Origin: CAMCYM01 sp964405405
GTDB taxonomy: Bacteria; Bacteroidota; Bacteroidia; Flavobacteriales_D; Sanyastnellaceae
NCBI GenBank assembly: GCA_964405405.1
Contig: CAYONT010000009.1
Location: forward strand, 4,684-68,683
Length of the DNA: 64,000 bases
Direction: 5' to 3'
In this document: positions 1 to 8,938 of the stretch, piece after piece
Layout of the letters: each line of letters starts with the position of its first letter
Position numbering within the stretch: the stretch's first letter is position 1
The notes under the pieces: model-generated
The model's database searches: none
What the model was told of the DNA's origin: nothing
Seen by the model: the letters and a program-made list of their open reading frames with translations, nothing else
Program-made: the position numbers and the translations under genes

Positions 1-1153
1 CACTGAGCACGGCGAGGAAGAGCCGGTCGAGGCCCACCGAAGTCTCCACGACATACGGAACGTAGCTCTCCTGCGTCTCCGGGTCGAAGAACCTCAGCTT
101 TTTCCCACTGTGTGCCTCGTGTTGCGTCAAATCGAAGTCCGTCCGGGAGTGAATCCCCTCCAGCTCCTTGAAACCCATGGGAAACTGGAACTCAATGTCA
201 CAGGCCGCATCCGCGTAATGGGCCAGCTTCACGTGGTCGTGAAATCGGTAGCGTTCGGCCCCCAATCCCAGCGCGAGGTGCCACTTCAAGCGTGCCTCCT
301 TCCAGTACGCGTACCACTCCGACTGCGTGCCCGGCTTGATGAAGAACTGCATCTCCATCTGCTCGAATTCACGCATCCGGAAGATGAACTGCCGCGCGAT
401 GATTTCGTTCCGGAACGCCTTGCCCACCTGTGCGATGCCGAAGGGCAGCTTCATGCGGCCGCTCTTCTGGACATTGAGGAAGTTCACGAAGATGCCCTGT
501 GCCGTTTCCGGCCGGAGGTAGATGATGCCCGAGTCGCCACTCACTGCGCCCAGTTCCGTCTTGAACATCAGGTTGAACTGCCGTACATCCGTCCAGTTGC
601 GGCTGCCCGTTTCCGGATCCGCGATGCCCAGTTCCTCGATCAGGGCCTTGACCAAGGCCAAATCCCCCGCATTCATCGCATCCCGAAACCGGTTCTGTAT
701 GGATTCGATTTCAGCCTGCCGCCGCAACACCTGCTCGTTGGTGGTCCGGAAGGTTCCCTCGTCAAAGGCCTCCCCGAACCGGGTCCGGGCCTTCTCCACG
801 TCCTTCTGGATCTTCGCCTCGATTTTTGCCACATGCTCTTCGATGAGCACGTCTGCCCGGTAGCGTTTCTTGGAGTCCTTGTTGTCGATGAGCGGGTCGT
901 TGAAGGCATCCACGTGCCCCGATGCCTTCCAGGTGGTCGGGTGCATGAAAATCGACGCGTCGATGCCGACAATGTTCTCGTGCAACCGAACCATCGCGGT
1001 CCACCAGTATTGGCGGATGTTTTGCTTGAGTTCGGCCCCGAGCTGGCCGTAATCGTAGGCCGCACTCAGCCCGTCATAAATCTCGCTGGACGGGAACACA
1101 AAGCCATACTCTTTCGCGTGGCTGATGACTTTTTTCAGAAGATCGTCGCTCAT
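1..1153 (-). CDS. glyS: Glycyl-tRNA synthetase (single-chain type), 3' end outside window
   Basis: Charges tRNA-Gly with glycine in the cytoplasm. Reading the minus strand from ATG 1153 gives MSDDLLKKVISHAKEYGF, then class II synthetase signatures: YLRPETAQGIFVNFLNV (motif 2 entry), VGKAFRNEI and REFEQMEMQFF. This is the homodimeric, archaeal/eukaryal-like glycyl enzyme used by Bacteroidota rather than the alpha2-beta2 form. About 384 codons are present; the anticodon-binding C-terminus lies to the left of base 1. A TAACTTTG -7 element lies 30 bases upstream. It diverges from gpsA. Identification comes from motifs I can read, so confidence is high. Confidence 0.95.
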   Translation of the reverse strand, partial: MSDDLLKKVISHAKEYGFVFPSSEIYDGLSAAYDYGQLGAELKQNIRQYWWTAMVRLHENIVGIDASIFMHPTTWKASGHVDAFNDPLIDNKDSKKRYRADVLIEEHVAKIEAKIQKDVEKARTRFGEAFDEGTFRTTNEQVLRRQAEIESIQNRFRDAMNAGDLALVKALIEELGIADPETGSRNWTDVRQFNLMFKTELGAVSGDSGIIYLRPETAQGIFVNFLNVQKSGRMKLPFGIAQVGKAFRNEIIARQFIFRMREFEQMEMQFFIKPGTQSEWYAYWKEARLKWHLALGLGAERYRFHDHVKLAHYADAACDIEFQFPMGFKELEGIHSRTDFDLTQHEAHSGKKLRFFDPETQESYVPYVVETSVGLDRLFLAVLS

Positions 1154-1183
1154 GACAAGGAATGCGCAGTGTGTTGCGCGCCG

Positions 1184-1191
1184 CAAAGTTA
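1184..1191 (-). promoter_or_regulatory. glyS -7 promoter element
   Basis: TAACTTTG on the minus strand matches the Bacteroidota sigma-A -7 consensus TAnnTTTG and lies about 30 bases upstream of the glyS ATG. No clear TTG at -33 was seen. Confidence 0.6.
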
Positions 1192-1235
1192 GCGCCTTTT
1201 TGCAGGCCAAACCCGTCTCCCCCTCCCTCCACCCC

Positions 1236-1243
1236 TACCTTTG
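1236..1243 (+). promoter_or_regulatory. gpsA -7 promoter element
   Basis: TACCTTTG matches TAnnTTTG and ends only 4 bases before the gpsA ATG at 1248. Transcription would start at or next to the start codon, giving a leaderless or almost leaderless mRNA. The position also supports 1248 over an in-frame ATG at 1125. Confidence 0.6.
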
Positions 1244-1247
1244 TCCC

Positions 1248-2246
1248 ATGTCGCAATCCCCCCGCATCGGCCTCCTAGGCAGTGGCAGTTGGGCCACGGC
1301 CATCGCAAAAATGTTGGTGCACAACACCGAAACGCTGCATTGGTGGGTCCGGCGCGAGGAGACAGCAGAGTACCTGCAGATGTATGGCCGCAACCCGCAC
1401 TACATCCAGTCCATCAGCCTGCCCACCTCGCAGCTCCGGGTCTCCACCAACATGCAGGAGGTCATCGATGCCAGCGACATCCTGATTTTCGCCATCCCCT
1501 CGGTCCACCTGCACCGAACCATCCAGGAGCACAAGCCCCAAGGCCTTGCGGACAAGGTCATTTTCTCCGCCATCAAGGGCATGGTGGTCGAATACAACTC
1601 GATTCCTGCCCGCTATTTCCACAAGGAGTTCCGGACGCCCTACAACCGCATTGGGCTCATCGCGGGTCCCTGCCACGCGGAGGAGGTCGCCCGGGAGAAG
1701 CTGTCTTATTTGACTGTGGCTTGTCCGGATTTGGCCTTGGCAAGAACGATGGCAGATTTGCTGACGACCCGCTACATCCGGGTGAACACGAGCGAAGACG
1801 TATTCGGCACCGAGCTGGCAGCCGTCCTGAAGAACATCTACGCGATTGCGGCGGGCATCGCCCACGGCCTCGGCTACGGCGACAACTTCCTGAGCGTCCT
1901 CATCGCCAATGCCTCGCAGGAGATGAAGCGGTTCCTCGCGGCAGTCCACCAAGTGGACCGCGACGTGAAGGGCAGTCCCTACCTCGGCGACCTCCTTGTG
2001 ACAGCGTACAGCCCACACAGCCGCAACCGCACCCTGGGCATGATGATCGGCAAGGGCTACAGCGTCAAAGGGGCCATCATGGAAATGGACATGGTGGCAG
2101 AAGGCTTCAACGGCTCTCAAGGTATCTACCTGATGAACAAGCAGTTCCAAGTGCATCTCCCGATCGCCGACGCGGTCTACCGCATTCTCCATGAGAAGAT
2201 GTCCCCCGTGATCGAGATGCGTCTCCTGATCGAGGAGCTGAGCTAA
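1248..2246 (+). CDS. gpsA: NAD(P)-dependent glycerol-3-phosphate dehydrogenase
   Basis: Reduces dihydroxyacetone phosphate to sn-glycerol-3-phosphate for phospholipid synthesis; cytoplasmic. The 332-residue product opens with the Rossmann motif GLLGSGSWATAIAKML, then has IFSAIKGM, LIAGPCHAEEV and the catalytic-lysine segment ELAAVLKNIYAIAAG, in the usual GpsA order and length. The frame is open upstream to 1125, but the family start is MSQSPRIGLLG at 1248, just behind a -7 element that overlaps the longer version. The gene stands alone on the plus strand, and a hairpin repeat array begins directly after its stop codon. Confidence 0.95.
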   Translation: MSQSPRIGLLGSGSWATAIAKMLVHNTETLHWWVRREETAEYLQMYGRNPHYIQSISLPTSQLRVSTNMQEVIDASDILIFAIPSVHLHRTIQEHKPQGLADKVIFSAIKGMVVEYNSIPARYFHKEFRTPYNRIGLIAGPCHAEEVAREKLSYLTVACPDLALARTMADLLTTRYIRVNTSEDVFGTELAAVLKNIYAIAAGIAHGLGYGDNFLSVLIANASQEMKRFLAAVHQVDRDVKGSPYLGDLLVTAYSPHSRNRTLGMMIGKGYSVKGAIMEMDMVAEGFNGSQGIYLMNKQFQVHLPIADAVYRILHEKMSPVIEMRLLIEELS

Positions 2247-2249
2247 TTC

Positions 2250-2356
2250 GCTCGGCTTCACCGCGGCTGGCGCCGCTGGAAATCCGCTCGGCTTCGCCTC
2301 GCTGAGACACCGCGCTTCGCGCGGAGAAAGGAGATCCTGCGCTTCGCGCGAGATGT
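2250..2356. repeat. Hairpin repeat array R1, 3' of gpsA
   Basis: Several short GC hairpins (GCTCGGCTTCGCC-type, CGCGCTTCGCGCG twice) separated by GAGAAAGGAGAT-like linkers start 3 bases after the gpsA stop. It belongs to the same loose family as R3-R8. The rest of the 312-base gap to 2559 is an AT-richer stretch (about 2405-2455) with no recognised feature, followed by a short tandem repeat. Confidence 0.6.
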
Positions 2357-2468
2357 CCAGGCCAAGCACGCAGTCATCACGCTCCGCCCACCGGCACTCG
2401 ACGCAGATTCAAAATGATTTGATAATCAGATAAACAAATCGACATTCTCATGCCCTAAATCTCCTTCG

Positions 2469-2518
2469 TGCAGCGCCATTTCTTGTTTCCAAGCGCAGCG
2501 CCATCTCTCGTTTCCAAG
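2469..2518. repeat. Two-copy 25-bp tandem repeat R2
   Basis: Two adjacent 25-base units, 2469-2493 and 2494-2518, both starting GCAGCGCCAT and ending GTTTCCAAGC, differ at two positions. The core resembles the GCGCAGCGCC plus TCTCG pattern of the longer hairpin arrays, so it may be a decayed member. It lies 40 bases upstream of the ATG at 2559. Confidence 0.65.
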
Positions 2519-2558
2519 CAACCTGCATGCCGTATCTTTCGTTCTGTCAGCACAGTCC

Positions 2559-5500
2559 ATGCACATTTCACCCCATTTAGCGTTAGACAAGAAGCACCGG
2601 CTGGGAATTCCTGGTTGCGCATTTCTTGCTTTGTTGTTGGGGTGGGTTGGGGCGCAGGGTATGGGGGCGCAAGGTTTGGGAACGGGAGGGGAGAATGGCG
2701 GAAGGGTAGGGGAGCGGACGGGAAGAGGACGGGTGGTGCGTGGGATGAAACATGAGGCCAAACGGGTGGAATTTGTTCCCAATGGGGGTCAATGGCCGGC
2801 GGGGGTGGTGGCACGGGCATCGTTGGGGGTGGGTCAGTTTTGGTTGGAGGAAACGGGGTGGGTGGCCGATGTGCGGGGGCCGGGATTTGATGCCTTGACG
2901 GGACACGGGCCGTGGGGAGAAGGGGGGAACCGGGTGACGGGGCATGCTTGGCGGGTGACGTGGGAGGGGGGGAGGACGGATGGGGAGGGGGTGGTGGGGG
3001 AGGCAGCGGTGGGGCATCGGGTGAACTTTTATTTGGGGCCGGATCCGGAGGGTTGGGTGGAGGGCTTGGTGCCAGTGGAGCGGATGCGGGTACAGGAGGT
3101 TTGGGAGGGGGTGGAGGTACGGATGCACGGGGATTTTGTGGGGCGGAACCGGTTGAAGTATGATTTTGTGGTGGCGCCGGGGAGGGATCCGGGGCAGATT
3201 CGGTTGCGGCACGAGGGGACGGTTCCGAGGTTGGACGTGGACGGCTCATTGGTGCATGCGTTGGGCAAGCCGGGTGAGGTTTGGGGCGAGATTCGGGAGA
3301 TGCCACCCTTTGCCTTTCAAGTGGTGGATGGGGTGGTTCGGGAGGTGGCTTGTGCATACACCCTGGAGCCTTTGCCGGATGGGTCGTCCCGGGTGGGTTT
3401 TGCGTTGGGGGCTTACGATGGGGCGTTGCCGCTCGTGATTGACCCCGAGCTGGTCTTTGCCAGTTTCATTGGGAGCACGGCGGACAGCTGGGGCGTCACG
3501 GCGGGGTATGACCCTTCGGACCGGTTGATCGGCGGGTCAGGGGTGTTGGGACAGGGGTATCCGACCACGCCCGGGGCGTGGGATGCGACCTTTGGTGGCG
3601 GGTGGTTTGATGTGGGTCTGAGCTTCTTTGAGGAGGGGGGGGGCGGTTTGGCCTTCAGCACCTACATCGGCGGAACGGGCATGGACTTTCCGCACAGCAT
3701 CGTGTCGGATGAGGCGGGCAATATCTTCTTGATGGGCACCACGGGGTCGGCGAATTTTCCGACGACAGCCGGGGCTTATCAGGGGCTGTTTGTGGGCGGG
3801 CAGGCGGTGGATTTGGGGGCGAATCAGTTCTACGGTTCTTATGACCAGGGGTGCGATTTGTTTGTGGCCAAACTCAGTGGCGTCAACGGCGCTCTGCTCG
3901 CCTCCACGTATGTCGGTGGCGGCGGGAACGATGGGCTCAACCTGGGGGTGGAGCTCAATTACAACTACGGGGACGTGTGCCGGGGCGAAATCGCGGTGGA
4001 TGGCACGGGGGCGCCGTGGGTGGCCACGACGACGCAGAGCGCGAACTTTCCGATGGTGGGGGCCTTCGACGGGGCCATGTCGGGGACGTCGGATGCGGTG
4101 GTGTTCCGGTTGTCGCCGGACCTCGGTTCGATGACGTGGTCTTCGTACCTCGGGGGCAACGCGGACGACTCGGGTTACGGGATTCAGTTCGCTCAGTCGG
4201 CCCAGCGGGTGTACGTGACCGGGGGGACACGGAGCAACAGCTTTCCCGGCGTGGCGGGCAGCGCCCAGCCCACCTATGGGGGCGGGGTGGATGGTTTTCT
4301 GGCCTTGCTGGAGCCCAATGGACCCAGCGGCTGGGCCCTGGCCCGCGCCACGTACATCGGAACGGCGGGTTACGACCAGAGTTACTTCGTGCAGTTGGAT
4401 TCGGATGACCGGCCTTATGCCTGTGGCCAAACCACGGGCAACCTCTCCCTCGTGGGCGCGGTGTATGCCACGAATCCCAACGGCAGCACGTTCGTGGCGC
4501 AGTACACGCCGGACTTGACGGGTCTGACCCTGCGCACCCGGGTGGGGTTGAACCAAACGAGCATCGACATCAGCCCCACGGCCTTTCTGGTCAGCGATTG
4601 TGACGAGATCTACATCTGTGGTTGGGGCGGGGAAACGAATACGTTCAACTCGGCGTACATCACGAACTCCACCACATCGGGCATGCCCACAACGCCGGAC
4701 GCGGAGCAGCTGACCACGGACGGAAGCGATTTCTGGCTCGGGGTGTTGTCACCAGGGGCGGAGGCGCTGACGTATGGCACGTTCTTCGGAGGGTCGTTCT
4801 CGAACGAGCACGTGGATGGGGGCACGTCCCGATTCGACAAGAATGGTACGGTGTACCAGGCGGTATGCGCCGGGTGCGGCGGTTTCGATGACTTCCCGAC
4901 CACCCCGGGCAGCTGGAGTACGAACAATTTGGCCACCAACTGCAACCTGGGTGTGTTCAAGTTCAACCTCGGTTCGCTCTCAGCGGACATCGACATCGAG
5001 GCGCCGGATGTCATCTGCCCGGGCGAGCCGGTTTCGTTCGTCAACACGAGCATCGGGGGCACGAATTACAGCTGGTTCTTCGGCGACTTGGATTCCAGCG
5101 AGGAGGAAAATCCGACGCACACGTACCTCACCGCTGGCGAATGGGAGGTGATGCTCGTGGTGAGTGCCGGCCCCGACGGGACGGGCTGCCTGGCGCCAGA
5201 TACGGCTTACGCGACGTTGTTTGTGGCGGAGTTGCCCAATCCCAGCATCGATGAGGTGGAGGTCCTGTGCGAAGGGGAGTCGGTGACCTTGCAGGCTTGG
5301 GGGGTGGGGGATTTGGCCTGGACACCTCACCCGACATTGACGGGGGGCAATACGCCTACGCCCACGGTGACGCCGGTGGTGACGACCACGTACACGGTGG
5401 AGGACAGCAATGCGTGCGGTTCTGAGACGGCTTCGGTGACGGTGGTGGTGGGGGCGGCGGAGTTTGAGATCACGCCGTCTCAGCCGATGTGCTTGGGCGA

Positions 5501-6644
5501 TGTAGTGGACCTGGCGTTGGTCGGAGCGGCTGAGGTGGTGTGGAGTCCGGCGGTGGGGCTGGGCACGCCGGGGCTTCCGGCGACCACGGCTTCTCCCACG
5601 GAGACGACGACGTACACGGCTTATGGCACGACAGCCGAGGGGTGTGCGGGCGAGGCGGAGGTGACTTTGTTCGTGGTTCCATCGGCTCCAGGGGGGCAGG
5701 TGTATCCGGAGGTTTTCCTGTGTGCAGGTCAGGGGGTTTACCTGCAAGCTGCGGAGGGGGACAGCTACCTCTGGTCGCCATCCCAGTCGCTGAGCAATCC
5801 GTTGTTGCCCAATCCGTACGCTTTGCCCAACGCCACAACGACGTATGCAGTCAGCATTGCGAATGTGTGCGGGGTGGGGGTGGATTCGGTAACGGTGACG
5901 TTGGTGACGCCGTCGGTGGATGCATCGGGCGGGGGTTGGATGTGCCGGGGAGAGACGATGACCCTGACGGCTTCGCCCGGGGTCAATTACAGTTGGCATC
6001 CGGCTTCGCTGGCGGGCAGTCCGACGCTCCAGTCCACGACGGTGTTTCCGGTGGAGTCCACCACGTTCACGGTGTTCGTGACGGACGTTTTCGGCTGTAC
6101 GGCGAGTTCGCAGATTGAGGTAGGGGTTTGGCAGCCGCCGTATGTGGATGCGGGGCCAGATCGGGAGGTGGATTGGCTGGACGACACGCGGTTGTTCGGT
6201 ACGGTGGATGCAGATTCGTTCTGGTGGTCCCCGCCGGAGGTGCTCAGTTGTTCCGATTGTTTGACACCGGTTGTGTTGACGGAAGAGCCAGGTTGGTTTG
6301 TGTTGTCCACGGTTTCGGAAGAGGGTTGCATCGGCCGGGACAGTGTGTACCTCGACATTTTCTTCCCGGTCTATGTCCCGACGGCGTTCACGCCCAATCA
6401 GGATGGGGTGAACGATGTGTTCCGGGTGGAAGGGGTGGGACCGCGCGGGTTTTGGTTGGAGGTATTCAACCGATGGGGCGAACGGGTATTCTGGAGCACG
6501 GATCCGGAGGAGCCGTGGTTGGGCAACGACCAGATCCGAGGCGGAGACCATTATGTTCCGGACGGGGTGTACACCTGGAGGCTCCGATTTGAGCTACGCG
6601 ACGGGCCCTATTTGCTGGAAGGCCCGGTGACGTTGGTCCGGTGA
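2559..6644 (+). CDS. Large secreted T9SS-sorted beta-propeller/PKD protein
   Basis: A 1361-residue predicted extracellular protein. Residues 1-33 look like a signal peptide (core FLALLLGWVGAQ). Residues about 65-300 resemble the DUF7948 domain (VEFVPNGGQWP). Residues about 300-810 hold repeated SBBP-like blades such as LFVAKLSGVNGALLASTYVGG. A PKD domain follows near 815-895 (SWFFGDLDSSEEENPTHTY), then about four Ig-like cysteine-containing repeats of the form TPTVTPVVTTTYTVEDSN to about 1260. The end is a CHU_C gliding-motility-type C-terminal domain (VPTAFTPNQDGVNDVFRV, FNRWGERVF, DGVYTWRL), the export and anchoring signal of the type IX system. Its ligand is unknown. The first 600 bases use very G-rich codons. 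It is probably monocistronic. Confidence 0.9.
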   Translation: MHISPHLALDKKHRLGIPGCAFLALLLGWVGAQGMGAQGLGTGGENGGRVGERTGRGRVVRGMKHEAKRVEFVPNGGQWPAGVVARASLGVGQFWLEETGWVADVRGPGFDALTGHGPWGEGGNRVTGHAWRVTWEGGRTDGEGVVGEAAVGHRVNFYLGPDPEGWVEGLVPVERMRVQEVWEGVEVRMHGDFVGRNRLKYDFVVAPGRDPGQIRLRHEGTVPRLDVDGSLVHALGKPGEVWGEIREMPPFAFQVVDGVVREVACAYTLEPLPDGSSRVGFALGAYDGALPLVIDPELVFASFIGSTADSWGVTAGYDPSDRLIGGSGVLGQGYPTTPGAWDATFGGGWFDVGLSFFEEGGGGLAFSTYIGGTGMDFPHSIVSDEAGNIFLMGTTGSANFPTTAGAYQGLFVGGQAVDLGANQFYGSYDQGCDLFVAKLSGVNGALLASTYVGGGGNDGLNLGVELNYNYGDVCRGEIAVDGTGAPWVATTTQSANFPMVGAFDGAMSGTSDAVVFRLSPDLGSMTWSSYLGGNADDSGYGIQFAQSAQRVYVTGGTRSNSFPGVAGSAQPTYGGGVDGFLALLEPNGPSGWALARATYIGTAGYDQSYFVQLDSDDRPYACGQTTGNLSLVGAVYATNPNGSTFVAQYTPDLTGLTLRTRVGLNQTSIDISPTAFLVSDCDEIYICGWGGETNTFNSAYITNSTTSGMPTTPDAEQLTTDGSDFWLGVLSPGAEALTYGTFFGGSFSNEHVDGGTSRFDKNGTVYQAVCAGCGGFDDFPTTPGSWSTNNLATNCNLGVFKFNLGSLSADIDIEAPDVICPGEPVSFVNTSIGGTNYSWFFGDLDSSEEENPTHTYLTAGEWEVMLVVSAGPDGTGCLAPDTAYATLFVAELPNPSIDEVEVLCEGESVTLQAWGVGDLAWTPHPTLTGGNTPTPTVTPVVTTTYTVEDSNACGSETASVTVVVGAAEFEITPSQPMCLGDVVDLALVGAAEVVWSPAVGLGTPGLPATTASPTETTTYTAYGTTAEGCAGEAEVTLFVVPSAPGGQVYPEVFLCAGQGVYLQAAEGDSYLWSPSQSLSNPLLPNPYALPNATTTYAVSIANVCGVGVDSVTVTLVTPSVDASGGGWMCRGETMTLTASPGVNYSWHPASLAGSPTLQSTTVFPVESTTFTVFVTDVFGCTASSQIEVGVWQPPYVDAGPDREVDWLDDTRLFGTVDADSFWWSPPEVLSCSDCLTPVVLTEEPGWFVLSTVSEEGCIGRDSVYLDIFFPVYVPTAFTPNQDGVNDVFRVEGVGPRGFWLEVFNRWGERVFWSTDPEEPWLGNDQIRGGDHYVPDGVYTWRLRFELRDGPYLLEGPVTLVR

Positions 6645-6673
6645 TTTTTTCTGTTTCGGTCGGCGGGATGAGG

Positions 6674-6704
6674 TTGCATCCTGTCGCCGGTCGATGTACT
6701 TTCG
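6674..6704 (+). promoter_or_regulatory. Promoter of the HU-SPOR gene
   Basis: TTG at 6674-6676, a 20-base spacer, then TACTTTCG at 6697-6704: a good Bacteroidota -33/-7 pair. The -7 element ends 6 bases before the ATG at 6711, so the mRNA leader would be only a few bases long. Confidence 0.65.
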
Positions 6705-6710
6705 CCCCCC

Positions 6711-7850
6711 ATGGCCTTCATCGAAAACACCCTCCACCAGCTGTTCTTGGACCACGATTGCATCGTCGTTCCGGGGCTGGGAGGGTTCGTGTGCAACCGC
6801 CGGCCGGCGCGCTACGATGCAGTTCGGCAGGAGTTGGTCCCGCCGGCGCGGGAGGTGCAATTCAACGAGCGGTTGATCCACAACGACGGCGTTCTCGCGC
6901 ATGCCCAGGCGGTTGCGCAGGGCTGCACTTACGCGGAGGCGCTGGAGGCGATTGAGCAGGAGGCGGGGCGCATGCGGATGGCCATTTCCCAAGGCCAAAC
7001 CATCGTCATCAAGCAGGTAGGTCGCCTCTACCGCGGCGCGAACGGCGCCACCCACTTCCTCCCGGAGCCGGAGTTGGAGCGCATGTTGCGCTCCTTCGGT
7101 CTGCAACGGATCGCATTGGTTCCTGTGGTGCGAGAGGGTGAGGATGTTGAAGGGCACGGCATTCCTGGGCGTGCAGAGGGAGGACGGGTGGTTTCTTGGC
7201 CCCGGGTTCCCCAGTGGGCGGCTGCAGCGGCTTTGGTTCCAGTGTTGGCAGCGGGCACCTGGTGGTGGGCCGGACAGCCTTCCTCACCCGAAGCCGTTCG
7301 ATTCGCCCTCCCCGGTTGGGCACGTGCGGTCCGGGTGGCGCCCTATGCCCCGGCTTCCTCCGCTGACCTCGTCCCAGATTGGTCCCCCGAGGCTGCCGTC
7401 GCTGCCGGCTCCTATGACGCGTGGCTAGCCGCCTTCGAGGGTTCCGACCGGTCTACCGTGTGTCTGGACCTGCTCACCGGCGCCGCGGACAGCGCGGGAT
7501 TTCGGGTGCAGTTGACCCCCGCGGCAACGGTTCCCCCGACCCCCTCTGATGCGCAAGCGGCCCCTCCGGACGCCGAATCCACCCCTCCGGACGCCGAATC
7601 GACCGCGTCCGCGGCACCCGCCGCATGCACCGGAGCCTACCTGCTGGTTTCGGGTGCATTCTCGACCGAGGCAAACGCCCAGCGCCACGCTGCTGCCCTC
7701 CGCTCTGCTGGAACGAACGTGGACTGCATCGCCCAACCCGGGGGCCTCTACTTGGTCTGCATTGGGGTATTCAACGACGCTCAGGATGCGGCGGCGGCAC
7801 AAGCACGTGCAGAAGCATCGGGCACTTCAGCATGGCTCAAGACGCTCTGA
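6711..7850 (+). CDS. HU-domain/SPOR-domain membrane protein
   Basis: A 379-residue protein. Residues 1-120 match the prokaryotic CCDC81/HU-like pair of domains common in Bacteroidota (IENTLHQLFLDHDCIVVPGLGGFVCNRRPA). One membrane segment is at about 165-182 (AAAAALVPVLAAGTWWWAG). A linker with duplicated PPDAEST units follows at about 280-300, and a SPOR domain at about 307-379 (GAYLLVSGAFSTEANAQRHA). SPOR domains bind denuded septal peptidoglycan, so a division-site role is likely, with the HU-like part on the other side of the membrane. The true function is unknown. The last 19 bases overlap the HAD gene, which implies co-transcription. Confidence 0.85.
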   Translation: MAFIENTLHQLFLDHDCIVVPGLGGFVCNRRPARYDAVRQELVPPAREVQFNERLIHNDGVLAHAQAVAQGCTYAEALEAIEQEAGRMRMAISQGQTIVIKQVGRLYRGANGATHFLPEPELERMLRSFGLQRIALVPVVREGEDVEGHGIPGRAEGGRVVSWPRVPQWAAAAALVPVLAAGTWWWAGQPSSPEAVRFALPGWARAVRVAPYAPASSADLVPDWSPEAAVAAGSYDAWLAAFEGSDRSTVCLDLLTGAADSAGFRVQLTPAATVPPTPSDAQAAPPDAESTPPDAESTASAAPAACTGAYLLVSGAFSTEANAQRHAAALRSAGTNVDCIAQPGGLYLVCIGVFNDAQDAAAAQARAEASGTSAWLKTL

Positions 7851-8488
7851 AGAATACCCGATGGGATGCCCTTGTGCTGGATTTCGGAGGGGTGCTGTTC
7901 GACATTGACTACCAAGCACCGGTGAGGGCGTTTGAAGCACTGGGATTCCAGGGATTTTCCAACTTCTTTCAGCAGTCGGGACAGTCCCACTGGGTCGACG
8001 ACTTGGAGACCGGGGCGGTTGCTCCCGGTGCATTCCTCGAAGCGCTCCAAGCCCAATGCCAACCAGGAACTTCCATGGATGCGGTTCTTGGGGCCTGGAA
8101 CGCCATTCTGCTCGGATTTCCTCCGGAGAGGCTTGCTTGGGTTCAAGCCTTATCCGAGCAAACCCGTCTTTTTCTTTTCAGCAACACCAATGTCCTGCAT
8201 GCCCGGATGTTCGAAAGCATGCTCGCCAAACAGAACCTGTTGTCCTCCTTTCGTTCGGCCTTTGAGGCGGTGCATTACAGCCACGAATGGGGCCAAAGAA
8301 AGCCCCATGCGGCCGCGTTCGAGGCCATGGCGAAGCACCATCGCCTGGACCCAATCCGCACGCTGTTTGTGGATGATAGCCCCCAGCATGTGGTAGGCGC
8401 ACAGCAGGCAGGATGGCAGGCTGTGCACCTTCAGCTACCCAGCGATCGCTTGGACAAGGTGTTGCGCAAGCAAGGCTTCCGGTTGTAA
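7832..8488 (+). CDS. HAD-superfamily hydrolase, subfamily IA
   Basis: A 218-residue haloacid-dehalogenase-fold phosphatase-like enzyme. Motif I is LDFGGVLFDID (nucleophile and acid/base aspartates), motif II FLFSNTN, the motif III lysine lies in QRKPHAAAFE, and motif IV is LFVDDSPQHVVGAQQAG. The family acts on phosphorylated sugars or nucleotides; the substrate cannot be inferred. The frame is open far upstream, but ATG 7832 gives the normal family N-terminus and overlaps the previous gene by 19 bases. It converges on the DUF6495 gene with a 8-base gap. Confidence 0.9.
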   Translation: MAQDALKNTRWDALVLDFGGVLFDIDYQAPVRAFEALGFQGFSNFFQQSGQSHWVDDLETGAVAPGAFLEALQAQCQPGTSMDAVLGAWNAILLGFPPERLAWVQALSEQTRLFLFSNTNVLHARMFESMLAKQNLLSSFRSAFEAVHYSHEWGQRKPHAAAFEAMAKHHRLDPIRTLFVDDSPQHVVGAQQAGWQAVHLQLPSDRLDKVLRKQGFRL

Positions 8489-8496
8489 CCCGTGAC

Positions 8497-8925
8497 TCAA
8501 CGGCTCCAAGCGGATCGAATGGCCGCAAATGCCTCGGGTTCACAGGGGACACCGCCTTGCTCTAGCATTGAAAACACCACATCGCTTCGGAGGTCTTTTG
8601 GATAGGTCCGCTGCGCATGGTAGGCCGATGGCTCAGATTCTGGTATCTCCGAGCGGTGCGGAATACAGAAAGCCAAGGCCTCCGTTTCCCCGAATTCGAA
8701 CCACCAAACCGCATCCCCGGAGTCCCGCTTCAAGTGGGTGATGCGGCGGCAGGCCCGTTCCCAAAACGCCTCACTGAAAGCATCCAGTACCGCTTCCATC
8801 CGCTCGGGCGCCTCCACTTGCCACCGGAGCCACTCGTCAGCAGGGATGCTGCTTTCAGCCAGAAACTGAACAAAATCACCCTCCAGTGCCTCCAGTTCTG
8901 TGGAAGTCAGCCGCCGGTAACGCAT
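8497..8925 (-). CDS. DUF6495-like protein of unknown function
   Basis: A 142-residue cytoplasmic protein starting MRYRRLTSTELEALEGDF, with WLRWQVEAPERMEAVLDAFS and a WWFEFGETEALAF segment. It resembles the small DUF6495 family that I recall from Bacteroidota; no catalytic motif is visible and no function is known. It starts 13 bases after the stop of the S9 peptidase and is probably the last gene of that minus-strand operon. The family call comes from memory of the N-terminal pattern. Confidence 0.75.
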   Translation of the reverse strand: MRYRRLTSTELEALEGDFVQFLAESSIPADEWLRWQVEAPERMEAVLDAFSEAFWERACRRITHLKRDSGDAVWWFEFGETEALAFCIPHRSEIPESEPSAYHAQRTYPKDLRSDVVFSMLEQGGVPCEPEAFAAIRSAWSR

Positions 8926-8938
8926 CGGCCAATTCAGT

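Noticed and set aside
2455..3357. Proline-rich 300-residue open frame on the minus strand
   Set aside because: Complement of the G-rich start of the secreted protein; low-complexity Pro/Ser sequence with no start context.
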